64,000 nucleotides of DNA from Nonomuraea wenchangensis (GTDB taxonomy: Bacteria > Actinomycetota > Actinomycetes > Streptosporangiales > Streptosporangiaceae). This document shows, in pieces, positions 49,291 to 57,390 of the stretch. Below the pieces are notes generated by a model. The model saw nothing but the letters and a program-made list of their open reading frames with translations, was not told the origin of the DNA and made no database searches. The position numbers were made by a program, and so were the translations under genes. The DNA lies in the NCBI RefSeq assembly GCF_900111685.1, contig NZ_FOHX01000012.1, positions 85,129 to 149,128 on the forward strand, read 5' to 3'. Numbering within the stretch: position 1 is the stretch's first letter; every line of letters starts with the position of its first letter.

Positions 49291-49956
49291 TCAGGACTCA
49301 GCGCGAGTTACGGTGGCGAGGGCCAGGAGCACGCCCCACGCGGCGACCGACATCGCGACCAACGCGTTCCACCAGTTCGGTGTCAGCCAGGGGAAAGAGC
49401 CGACGATGAATGCGGCTGCGGCGAAGAGGCCGACGGCTCGCCCGATCAGTCCGGCGCGGGTCGACCAGCTGAGCGTGACCGCGGCAACGGCGAAACCCAG
49501 GAACGCCAGATGCAGCGCGCCGAACGACGAGCTGACGACCAGTGCCAGAACCTCGGCCGACAGCTGAATCTCGAACACCGGGTAGACCAGGCGCCCCACC
49601 TCGAGCAGGAGGACGACGAGGGCGACGAGGGCGACCGTGAGAGCGGTCACGCCCACGTTGATCCGCGCCGACCGTTCGGCCCTGCGCGCGCCGAAGAGGC
49701 CGCGGGCGCCGGCTCCCCAGCAGATGACCGCGAAGAACAGCAGTTCGTCGCACCACGACAGTAGCGAGTGACCGCGTTCGACCCACGCCGTCATCGCGAC
49801 CGCCTCGGAAGGCGCGCCAGGGAGCAGCGACAACAGCAGAAGGGCGACGGCGGTGAGGAGCGCCCCCACGATCATCAGCCAGCGGTGCACCCGTAAGTCA
49901 ATCGCTGGGCGTGACGTCGCGTCCTGTGCCATCGAACCGCTTCTCGTACCCGTCAT
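49291..49956 (-). CDS. multi-pass membrane protein of unknown function
   Basis: 221 residues with six predicted helices: WLMIVGALLTAVALLLLSLL, CDELLFFAVICWGAGARGLF, INVGVTALTVALVALVVLLL, VLALVVSSSFGALHLAFLGF, AVGLFAAAAFIVGSF and WNALVAMSVAAWGVLLALAT. ATG 49956 has GGTGA upstream; longer in-frame versions add Arg-rich noise. No family is recognised. It follows the universal stress protein gene in the same direction with a 104-base gap. Confidence 0.7.
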   Translation of the reverse strand: MTGTRSGSMAQDATSRPAIDLRVHRWLMIVGALLTAVALLLLSLLPGAPSEAVAMTAWVERGHSLLSWCDELLFFAVICWGAGARGLFGARRAERSARINVGVTALTVALVALVVLLLEVGRLVYPVFEIQLSAEVLALVVSSSFGALHLAFLGFAVAAVTLSWSTRAGLIGRAVGLFAAAAFIVGSFPWLTPNWWNALVAMSVAAWGVLLALATVTRAES

Positions 49957-50060
49957 CCGTTCACCGTGCCCTGCACCCTCTGCCTCCCGCATGCGGGTCG
50001 CGCCCTCGGAGCGCCCCAGGCACCGAGGAAAGCCGAGCGTCGCACTGAGGTGGCGTCGGG

Positions 50061-50873
50061 TCATCGTTCGATTCTGACCACGGCGAGCGGGCACGGGGCG
50101 TGGTGCAGCAGCGCGTGACTGACCGAGCCCAGCACCGCCCCGGCGAACGTGCCGTGCCCACGCGAGCCCACCACCAGCAGCTCCGCTCCGGTCGCGGCCT
50201 GACGCAGCACCTCGACCGGATGGCCGTGCACCAGCTCTTCGACGACGGGCACGCCCGCGTGCCGCGCGCGCAGGACGCTCAGTGTCTCCTTCGGCGCGCC
50301 CGGCCCCTCCTGCGCCACGGGGTCGAACCCCTGCTGGGCCCTGGCCTGTACGAGCCGCAGCCGCGTGCCGCGCAGCTCCGCCTCGGCGAAGGCGAACTCC
50401 AGCACTCGTCGCGACGCCGCGGATCCATCGACCCCGGCGACGATCTCCCCCACCGAGGAGACCTGACGGACCACCACGACGTCACACGGCGCATGTCCGG
50501 CCACCCCGTAGGCGACCGATCCGACCAGCAGCCCGCGTACCCCGCCGAGCCCGTGGCTGCCGACCACCAGCAGCTCGGCGTCGCGCGCGGCCTCGATCAA
50601 CGCGGCCCGCGGATCGTCGGGCAGGAACGTCGTCCGCAGGCTGATCTTCGGCTCGTCGCCGCGGGCTCGTTCCTCGGCCGCCACCAGCACGCTCCTGCCG
50701 CCTTCGCGCATCCAGGCGGCCACCTCGGCCAGCCGGCCGGTCTCCGTCTCGTACGCCCAACGCGGCATGGCATGCGCCACCAGCAGCGGCACGTCACGCA
50801 GGGCCGCCTCCCGCGCCGCCCAGCCCGCGGCCTCCAGCCCGGCCCGCGAGCCGTCCACCCCTACGACAATCAT
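50061..50873 (-). CDS. tandem universal stress protein
   Basis: 270 residues, two UspA domains. Domain 1 starts MIVVGVDGSRAGLEAAGWAA and has the ATP-binding motif VVGSHGLGGVRGLLVGSVAY; domain 2 starts IVAGVDGSAASRRVLEFAFA and has VVGSRGHGTFAGAVLGSVSH. Both match G-2X-G-9X-G-(S/T), so both can bind ATP. In actinobacteria such proteins rise in hypoxia and stationary phase. It lies downstream of DoxX and phosphoketolase genes; a strong hairpin at 50896-50925 separates it from DoxX. Confidence 0.93.
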   Translation of the reverse strand: MIVVGVDGSRAGLEAAGWAAREAALRDVPLLVAHAMPRWAYETETGRLAEVAAWMREGGRSVLVAAEERARGDEPKISLRTTFLPDDPRAALIEAARDAELLVVGSHGLGGVRGLLVGSVAYGVAGHAPCDVVVVRQVSSVGEIVAGVDGSAASRRVLEFAFAEAELRGTRLRLVQARAQQGFDPVAQEGPGAPKETLSVLRARHAGVPVVEELVHGHPVEVLRQAATGAELLVVGSRGHGTFAGAVLGSVSHALLHHAPCPLAVVRIER

Positions 50874-50895
50874 GATTCCTCCAATGAGACGAGAA

Positions 50896-50925
50896 CCCGC
50901 CCGCCCAGGGGGCTGGGCGGGCGGG
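50896..50925 (-). terminator. strong hairpin after the DoxX gene
   Basis: CCCGCCCGCCCAG and CTGGGCGGGCGGG form a 13-base perfect stem with a GGGG loop. On the minus strand it is followed by TTCTCGTC. It should end the phosphoketolase-DoxX transcript before the stress-protein gene. Confidence 0.75.
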
Positions 50926-50937
50926 TGACCGGGGCGG

Positions 50938-51468
50938 CTACCTGAGCCACGGTGTGCGGCGGACGACGGGCAGGTTGCCGAGTCCGAGCGTGGTTCCGGC
51001 GCCGGCGAGGGCCAGGCCGACGATGACGATCGCGTAGATGATGTGCTCGTCCATGAAGGGGTTGGTGGTCAGGGGCAGCTCGGCCGCCCACATGAGCAGC
51101 AGCATCGCCGTGCCCGCGCCCGCCGCGATCCGGGTGCCGATGCCGAGCACGAGCGCCAGGCCGACGCCGGCCAGACCGGCCATGAACAGCCAGTCCACCC
51201 AGACCTGTCCGGCCAGGGCCGAGAAGAAGCCTCCCAGGGCGTTCTCGCCGGTGCCCTTGAGGAAGCCGGTCGTCGGGCTGCCGCCGTTGATCCAGGCCTT
51301 GGCGGCCGGGGTGGCGAAGCCCCAGCCGAAGGTCTTGTCCAGGAAGGCCCAGAGGAAGACCCAGCCGAGCGAGATCCGGGCGACGGCCCAGACGTAGTCG
51401 GCCGGGGTCTTGCGCTCCGCCTTGGCCGCGCCGGCGTACATCACAGGCTTGTCGATGGTGGTGGCCAT
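50938..51468 (-). CDS. DoxX-family membrane protein
   Basis: 176 residues, four membrane helices: RISLGWVFLWAFLDKTFGWG (DoxX start motif RxxLGxxFLwagldK), DWLFMAGLAGVGLALVLGIG, GAGTAMLLLMWAAELP and IIYAIVIVGLALAGAGTTLG. DoxX proteins form membrane complexes with oxidoreductases and are tied to thiol/oxidative stress (family knowledge). It follows the phosphoketolase gene with 108 bases between them. ATG 51468 is preceded by GGGAGG. Confidence 0.88.
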   Translation of the reverse strand: MATTIDKPVMYAGAAKAERKTPADYVWAVARISLGWVFLWAFLDKTFGWGFATPAAKAWINGGSPTTGFLKGTGENALGGFFSALAGQVWVDWLFMAGLAGVGLALVLGIGTRIAAGAGTAMLLLMWAAELPLTTNPFMDEHIIYAIVIVGLALAGAGTTLGLGNLPVVRRTPWLR

Positions 51469-51576
51469 GGCGGGCCTCCCTTTCCGTTTCCTCGGGTGGT
51501 TTTCGTCGCACCACCATCACACCGCTTGCGGCCGCCGGCGCTCAGTGCCGTACGGCCCGGCGCCGAAGGACCTTGG

Positions 51577-53994
51577 TCATTCGCCCAGAGCCCAGTCGCG
51601 GACCTCGGGCATGTCTTCGAGGTGCTCGACGACGTACGCCTGGTGCTCGGCGAGTTTGCGCTCGCACCAGGCCATCAGGTCGGCGGCGCCGCGCGGCAGC
51701 CGCTTGGCGTTGTTGATGGCGTCCATGACCAGGTGGTAGCGGGAGGCGCGGTTGCGTACGGTCATGTCGAAGGGCGTGGTGGTGGTGCCCTCCTCGATGA
51801 AGCCGCGCACCCTGAACCGGTCGGCGTCCGGGCGGCCGTGCACGAGCTGGTGAATGGCGCCGGGGTAGCCGTGGAAGGCGAACACGACATCGACGGTGTC
51901 GGTGAACAGCTCGGTGAACAGGGTGCCGCTCATGCCGTGCGGGTGGTCCTTGGGCCGCATCAGCGTCATCAGGTCCACGACGTTGACCACCCGGACCTTG
52001 AAGCCGGGCAGCCGCTCCTTGAGGATCTGCGCCGCCGCGACCGTCTCCATGGTCACCACGTCGCCGGCGCAGGCCAGGACGATGTCGGGGTCGCTCGTGC
52101 CGTCGTCGGTGCCGGCCCAGTCCCAGACGCCGGCGCCGCGGGCGCAGTGCTCGGCGGCCTGGTCGATGCTGAGCCACTGCAGTTGCGGCTGCTTGTCGAT
52201 GACGATGAGGTTGATGTACGACCGCGAACGCAGGCAGTGGTCGGCCACCGACAGCAGGCAGTTGGCGTCCGGCGGGAGGTAGACGCGGGCGACGTCGCCC
52301 CGCTGGGTCAGCACGACCTGGATCAGTCCGGGCCCCTGGTGGGAGAAGCCGTTGTGGTCGTTGCGCCAGGCGGTCGAGGTGAGCAGCACGTTGAGGCTGG
52401 GCACCTTGGCCCGCCACGGCAGCCGGCTCGCTTCCTGCAGCCACTTGCCGTGCTGCACCGTCTGGGAGGCGCTGACCATCGCGAACGCCTCGTAGGTGGC
52501 GAACATGCCGTGCCGGCCGGTCAGCGTGTAGCCCTCCAGCCAGCCGTGGCAGTTGTGCTCCGACAGCACCTCCATGACCCGGCCGTCGCGGCTGATCGCC
52601 ACGTCGTCGGCGGTGACGCGCTCGGCGAAGGCGCGGTCGGAGACCTCGAACACGGCGCCGAGCCGGTTGCTGTTGGTCTCGTCCGGACAGAACAGCCGGA
52701 AGCTGTCGGGGTTGTCGCGGTAGACGTCACGCAGCAGCTCGCCGAGCCGGCGGGTCGACTCGGCGCGCGTACGCGCCGGTCGCGGCACCTCGACGGCGTA
52801 GTCGCGGAAGTCGGGCAGGACCAGATCCCGCGTGAGCAGGCCGCCGTTGGCGTGCAGGCTGGCGCTCATCCGCAGGTCGCCCTCCGGCGCCAGGCCGCGT
52901 ACCAGCTCGGTGGGCGCGCCGGTGGAGTCGAACAGCTCCTCCGGCCGGTACGAGCGCAGCCAGCTCTCCAGGATCGCCAGGTGCTCCGGGTTGTCGCGCA
53001 CCCCGGACAGCGGCACCTGGTGCGAGCGCCACGTGCCCGCCATCCGCACGCCGTCGACCTGCTCCGGCCCCGTCCAACCCTTGGGCGAGCGCAGCACGAT
53101 CAGCGGCCACCGGGGGCGGCTCCCGTCCCATCCGCCGGTGCGGGCCAGGTGCTGGATGGCGCGGATCCTGCCCCAGGCTCCGGCCAGCGTGGCCGCGAAG
53201 CGGTGGTGCATGCCCGGCAGGTCCGAGCCCTCCACCTCCAGCACCTCGTAGCCGTGGCCCTCCAGCAGCCGGCGTACCTCGGCGGGATCCTTGCGGGACA
53301 GGACGGTCGGGCCGGCGATCTTGGCGCCGTTGAGGTGCAGGATCGGCAGCACGGCGCCGTCACGCTCGGGGTTGAGGAACGACACGCCCTTCCACGACCC
53401 CTCCAGCGGCCCGGTCTCGGCCTCGCCGTCGCCCACCACCGCGACCGCCAGCAGGTCGGGGTTGTCCATGACGGCCCCGAAGGCGTGCACCAGCACGTAT
53501 CCCAGCTCGCCACCCTCATGGATGGAGCCCGGGGTGGTCACCGAGACGTGGCTGGGGATGCCGCCCGGGCTGGAGAACTGCCGGAACAGCCGCAGCATCC
53601 CGGCCTCGTCCTGGCTGACGTGCGGGTAGATCTCGCTGTAGGTGCCCTCCAGGTATCCGGCGGCCACCAGCGCGGGCCCGCCGTGCCCGGGCCCGGCGAG
53701 ATAGATCGCCTGCTGTCCGGTGTGCCGGATGAGCCGGGAGACGTGCGCGTAGATCAACGACAGTCCCGGGCTGGTGCCCCAGTGGCCCAGCAGCCGCGGC
53801 TTGATGTGCTGCGGGGCCAGCGGCTCGCGCAGCAGAGGGTTGCCCTGGAGGTAGATCTGGCCGATCGTGAGGTAGTTGCCGGCCCGCCACCAGGCGTCCA
53901 GCTGTTCGACCTCCTTGTCCTCCGGGGAGGCCAGTCTCCGCAGCATCTCCTCATCGACGGCCTTGCGGATCTGCTCATCCGAAACCGCGGTCAT
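51577..53994 (-). CDS. xfp: xylulose-5-phosphate/fructose-6-phosphate phosphoketolase
   Basis: 805 residues, standard length. The family signatures are present: LKPRLLGHWGTSPGLSLIYA-type (observed KPRLLGHWGTSPGLSLIYAH), EGGELGYVLVHAFGAVMDNP, the ThDP motif VVGDGEAETGPLEGSW, and YEAFAMVSASQTVQHGKWLQ. It cleaves xylulose-5-P or fructose-6-P with phosphate to acetyl-P plus a triose or tetrose phosphate, giving acetyl-CoA/ATP without CO2 loss. ATG 53994 is preceded by AAGGGAA. No acetate kinase or phosphotransacetylase gene is near. It heads a stress/energy set with DoxX and USP. Confidence 0.95.
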   Translation of the reverse strand: MTAVSDEQIRKAVDEEMLRRLASPEDKEVEQLDAWWRAGNYLTIGQIYLQGNPLLREPLAPQHIKPRLLGHWGTSPGLSLIYAHVSRLIRHTGQQAIYLAGPGHGGPALVAAGYLEGTYSEIYPHVSQDEAGMLRLFRQFSSPGGIPSHVSVTTPGSIHEGGELGYVLVHAFGAVMDNPDLLAVAVVGDGEAETGPLEGSWKGVSFLNPERDGAVLPILHLNGAKIAGPTVLSRKDPAEVRRLLEGHGYEVLEVEGSDLPGMHHRFAATLAGAWGRIRAIQHLARTGGWDGSRPRWPLIVLRSPKGWTGPEQVDGVRMAGTWRSHQVPLSGVRDNPEHLAILESWLRSYRPEELFDSTGAPTELVRGLAPEGDLRMSASLHANGGLLTRDLVLPDFRDYAVEVPRPARTRAESTRRLGELLRDVYRDNPDSFRLFCPDETNSNRLGAVFEVSDRAFAERVTADDVAISRDGRVMEVLSEHNCHGWLEGYTLTGRHGMFATYEAFAMVSASQTVQHGKWLQEASRLPWRAKVPSLNVLLTSTAWRNDHNGFSHQGPGLIQVVLTQRGDVARVYLPPDANCLLSVADHCLRSRSYINLIVIDKQPQLQWLSIDQAAEHCARGAGVWDWAGTDDGTSDPDIVLACAGDVVTMETVAAAQILKERLPGFKVRVVNVVDLMTLMRPKDHPHGMSGTLFTELFTDTVDVVFAFHGYPGAIHQLVHGRPDADRFRVRGFIEEGTTTTPFDMTVRNRASRYHLVMDAINNAKRLPRGAADLMAWCERKLAEHQAYVVEHLEDMPEVRDWALGE

Positions 53995-54153
53995 GGGCGT
54001 GTTCCCTTCTCGGCGTGGTTGCGACCCGGGGTCGTACGCGATCACCGCACTATGAGACCTCAGTCGGGGGCCCCGCATACAGGGCCGGAAGTCCCGGTGG
54101 CCCGGGGCCAAGGGCGGTGGCCGCGCTGCCGCTCCTCCGAAGGGCCCGGTCGC

Positions 54154-55062
54154 TCACTTCCTCTCCGTCCACGGCTCGTAGCCGTCGTCGCCCGGGAGCA
54201 CCCATGCCGCCGCGTCGGGCCGCTCGATCTCCTTCAGCGGCTTGACCGCGCCCGTCCTCGGCGAGACCTGGTAGACCGCCACTCCCTTCGCGCTCCTCGA
54301 TCGCACGATCAGTCGGTCGGACCGGTCGAAGTCGATGTCGTCGATGTATCGCCCGCGCGGAAGCTTCACCTTCACCACGGTGCCCGCGCGACCGGTACGC
54401 AGGTTCAGCAGGCGCACCTTGCGGTACTTGTTCGGCTTGCCGACCAGCACGGCCGAGGTGGTGGAGTCCCCCGCGAGCGCGCTCGGCTCCAGCCGCGTCT
54501 TCAGCCGTAGCCGGGGCCGCAGCGCCCGGTCGAACACGACCATCTGCTCCCCGCCCAGCAGCAGTCGCTTGCTGTCCGGGCTGAACCCGGACAGGCTCCA
54601 CGAGTCTGTCTTCTCCGGCGGCCCCATCGCCTCGCGCGTACGCAGGTCCGCGAACACGCCCAAGCCTGGTCCCGCGGTGCCCATGACCACATAGCTGCCG
54701 TCATAGGACACGAACGGCCACTCCTCCCCGATGGCGTACGCCGTGATGCCCTTGGCGACCACCCGCTCCTTGCCGTGCACGGTCCGCTCCACGAACAGGC
54801 CATCCGTCTTCCGGTAGTAGAAGATGTGCCGCCCGTCCCCGCTGACCAGGAACGGCGCGCGCTCCCCCTCGTTGACCGCGTCCTTGGGCGCTACGGTCAG
54901 CGCCTCCGGGACCTCCACCACCTTCCCGCTGGTCAGCACCACTTCCCAGGTCTGCATCCGCTGCGCGTAGGCGATCGTGGCCGGCGCGTCAGCGGTCGCA
55001 GGCTGGGCGGCCGCCGTCAGGCCGGCGAGGGTGAGTGCCGCCAGTGACGTATGAAATCCCAT
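54154..55062 (-). CDS. secreted beta-propeller-like protein
   Basis: 302 residues with a signal peptide (FHTSLAALTLAGLTAAAQPA). The mature part has repeated four-strand units, for example PFLVSGDGRHIFYYRKTDGL, WPFVSYDGSYVVMGTAGPGL, SLSGFSPDSKRLLLGGEQMV and IDFDRSDRLIVRSRSAKGVA, i.e. a TolB/WD40-like propeller of probably six blades. ATG 55062 is chosen as it starts the signal peptide. Function unknown. It lies 64 bases after the ROK regulator stop, same direction. Confidence 0.75.
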   Translation of the reverse strand: MGFHTSLAALTLAGLTAAAQPATADAPATIAYAQRMQTWEVVLTSGKVVEVPEALTVAPKDAVNEGERAPFLVSGDGRHIFYYRKTDGLFVERTVHGKERVVAKGITAYAIGEEWPFVSYDGSYVVMGTAGPGLGVFADLRTREAMGPPEKTDSWSLSGFSPDSKRLLLGGEQMVVFDRALRPRLRLKTRLEPSALAGDSTTSAVLVGKPNKYRKVRLLNLRTGRAGTVVKVKLPRGRYIDDIDFDRSDRLIVRSRSAKGVAVYQVSPRTGAVKPLKEIERPDAAAWVLPGDDGYEPWTERK

Positions 55063-55126
55063 GGTTTGTCGGATGCCGTCGGCGCGGGAAAGGTTGCGAA
55101 CCCCGCGCACGCCGAGGTCCAGCCCG

Positions 55127-56341
55127 TCATCGCCGGGTGGCCAATGCGTTCAGCGGGTTGTCCAGGAGGTCGGCGAAGGCGAGTTCGGCGGCCCCGGCGA
55201 GCGTGGTGTCATCGCCCAGGGCCGTCACGGCCAGACGGACCCGTTCGCGCGACACCGGCAGGACATGCGCGTCGATCCGGGCGCGGACGCGCGGCGCGGC
55301 GGCCGGGTAGACGTCGCGGAGCATGCCGCCGAAGACCACGAGCGCCGGGTTGAACAAGTTGATGAGGTTGACGACGCCGACGCCGAGCCAGTCGCCGACG
55401 CGGTCGACGGCGTCCCGTGCTCGGGCGTCACCGGTCGCGGCGAGGGCGACGACTGCCCGGATGCCGGCGCGTCCGAAGAGGTCGGCGGACCGGCCCGCGT
55501 AGTCGAGCAGCGCCTCCTCCCCCACCTCGGCCTCCAGGCAGCCGCGCGACCCGCACAGGCAGGGCCGCCCGTCGAACGGGTTGATCAGCATGTGTCCGAG
55601 TTCGCAGCCGTAGCCCGCGTCGCCGTCCAGGAGTTCGCCTCCGACGATGATCCCGCCGCCGACGCCGACGTCCCCGTGCAGGTAGATGAGGTTGTCCACG
55701 TCGCGTCCCGCGCCGCGTACGTGCTCGGCGATCGCCCCCAGGTGCGCCTCGTTGCCGACCTCGACGGCAAGCCCGAGGCCGAGCCCGGCGGCGAGTTCCG
55801 GGCCGAACGCCTGGTCCACCCAGCCGAGGTGCGGGCCGTACCGGACCGTGCCGTCGGCGCGCCTGATCAACCCGCAGTACGACGCGCCGACGCCCACGCA
55901 CACCGCGTCCGGAGGGGCTCCGGCGACCAGTTCGCGGCCGAAGGCGGCGAGGACGCCGACGACGTCCTCCAGGTCGACGCCCGCGCGGGCGCGTACGGCC
56001 TCGCGGCGGTCGAGGATCCGGCCGCCGAGCCCGACCCGGGCCGCGAGCAGCCGGTCCACGGCGACGTCGAACGCGAGCCCGTACACCGTCTCCTGCTCGG
56101 GCATGACGACGATGGACGGCCGCCCCGCGCGGCCCTGACCGGTGGGGACGCCCTCGCGGACGAGCCCGGCCGCGGCGAGCTCCGCGGTCAGGTCCATGAT
56201 GGTGCTGCGGTTGAGGCCCATCCGGCGGCTGAGCGCGGCCCGTGACACGGCTCCGTCCTTGTGGACGCGGCGCAGCACCTCGCTGAGGTTCCGCTGCCGC
56301 ATCTGCTCCTGCGTCCGCGCGCCCGCCGCCGATCCCGTCAT
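55127..56341 (-). CDS. ROK-family transcriptional regulator
   Basis: 404 residues. The N-terminal MarR-like HTH is QRNLSEVLRRVHKDGAVSRA, ALSRRMGLNRSTIMDLTAEL and AAGLVREG. The ROK kinase-like domain follows with GRPSIVV, the phosphate loop and the zinc motif GHMLINPFDGRPCLCGSRGC (H..C.C...C). The catalytic-type Asp region is LIYLHGDVGVGGGIIVGG, where kinase members have a similar GTGIG segment, so sugar binding is likely. It probably senses a sugar and controls a transport operon elsewhere. ATG 56341 or GTG 56347. It starts 10 bases after the ion-channel stop. Confidence 0.93.
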   Translation of the reverse strand: MTGSAAGARTQEQMRQRNLSEVLRRVHKDGAVSRAALSRRMGLNRSTIMDLTAELAAAGLVREGVPTGQGRAGRPSIVVMPEQETVYGLAFDVAVDRLLAARVGLGGRILDRREAVRARAGVDLEDVVGVLAAFGRELVAGAPPDAVCVGVGASYCGLIRRADGTVRYGPHLGWVDQAFGPELAAGLGLGLAVEVGNEAHLGAIAEHVRGAGRDVDNLIYLHGDVGVGGGIIVGGELLDGDAGYGCELGHMLINPFDGRPCLCGSRGCLEAEVGEEALLDYAGRSADLFGRAGIRAVVALAATGDARARDAVDRVGDWLGVGVVNLINLFNPALVVFGGMLRDVYPAAAPRVRARIDAHVLPVSRERVRLAVTALGDDTTLAGAAELAFADLLDNPLNALATRR

Positions 56342-56351
56342 CGCCACCAGC

Positions 56352-57167
56352 CTAGGACGGTTGGTCCCGCAGCAGCAGCTGATCCAGTTTGGCGTTCAGC
56401 GCGGCCAGCTCCTGCCTGACGGCGTTCAGCTCCGCCTGGGTCTGGAGTTCGGCGGCCGAGGGCTCGTTCTCGTGCATGGCGTTCACCACGACCGCGATGA
56501 ACAGGTTCAGCGCGACGAAGGTGGACATGAGGATGTACGCGATGAAGAAGAGCCACGCCCACGGCTTGTGCTCCATGACGTCCTGGGCGACGTTGCCCCA
56601 GTCGTCGCCGGTCATGATCTGGAACAGGGTGAACAGCGAGCGCGGCAGCTCGTCGAAGCGTTCGGGCACGATGTCGCCGAACAGCTTCGTGGCGATGACC
56701 GCCGCGATGTAGATCAGCAGGACCAGCAGCCCGATGATGGAGGCCATGCCCGGCATCGCGGTCAGCAGGGCGCCGACCACGCGGCGCATGCTGGGCACCG
56801 CCGAGACCAGCCGCAGGGCCCGCAGGATGCGCAGCGCTCGCAGCACCGACGTGGGTCCGGAGGCCGGGATGAGGGCGACGGCGACGATGACGGTGTCGAA
56901 CCAGTTCCAGGGGTCTTTGAAGAACGACCTGCGGTAGGCGTACAGGCGGGCGGCGATCTCGGCGGTGAAGACGACGAGCGCGATCCGGTCGACGGCGTGC
57001 AGCAGGCCGCCGATCTGATCCATGAGGCGAGCGCTGGTCTCCATGCCGATGGTGATCGCGTTGATCACGATCACGGCGATGACGGCTCGCTGCACGAGCC
57101 GGTTCTCCAGGAACCCTCGAACGCGTTCTTGCCTGGACACTTCCGACCGTCCTTGGAAGAGCATCAT
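56352..57167 (-). CDS. one-domain voltage-gated cation channel (NaChBac/CavAb-like)
   Basis: 271 residues with six membrane helices S1-S6. S4 has arginines at every third position (R110, R113, R116, R119: SVLRALRILRALRLVSAVPS), S1 starts AVIAVIVINAITIGMET, S3 has DPWNWFDTVIVAVALI. The pore segment LFQIMTGDDWGNVAQ gives a filter TGDDWGN (186-192). S6 is ILMSTFVALNLFIAVVVNAM and the C-terminal tail (240-268) is a coiled coil (LNAVRQELAALNAKLDQLLL). NaChBac has LESWAS; the engineered Ca channel CavAb has LDDWSN, so this filter with two Asp per subunit predicts Ca permeability (inference). The gene is divergent from the CNNM-type transporters. Confidence 0.92.
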   Translation of the reverse strand: MMLFQGRSEVSRQERVRGFLENRLVQRAVIAVIVINAITIGMETSARLMDQIGGLLHAVDRIALVVFTAEIAARLYAYRRSFFKDPWNWFDTVIVAVALIPASGPTSVLRALRILRALRLVSAVPSMRRVVGALLTAMPGMASIIGLLVLLIYIAAVIATKLFGDIVPERFDELPRSLFTLFQIMTGDDWGNVAQDVMEHKPWAWLFFIAYILMSTFVALNLFIAVVVNAMHENEPSAAELQTQAELNAVRQELAALNAKLDQLLLRDQPS

Positions 57168-57390
57168 GATCGTCGATCATCGTAGGGGGAACGTTAGAAG
57201 CCGGCGGTCCGACGCCGGGCGATACGCCCCGGTTCGCGGCTGAGTGCACGAATCCGCTAGCGTCGAATTGCAGCGCATGCGGGCGGGCCTGCCCGCATGC
57301 GCTCCTCAAGCCGGTCCGTCCGGCGAGACAGAAGGGAACATACGTGTCGGCGAACCTGACCCGCCCGCGACTCATACAAGGGCGTGCCAG

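Noticed and set aside
51043..54510. 1155-codon plus-strand open frame
   Set aside because: Fully antisense to the phosphoketolase and DoxX genes; composition is typical of an antisense frame (Gly, Gln, Val, Arg), with no recognisable domain.
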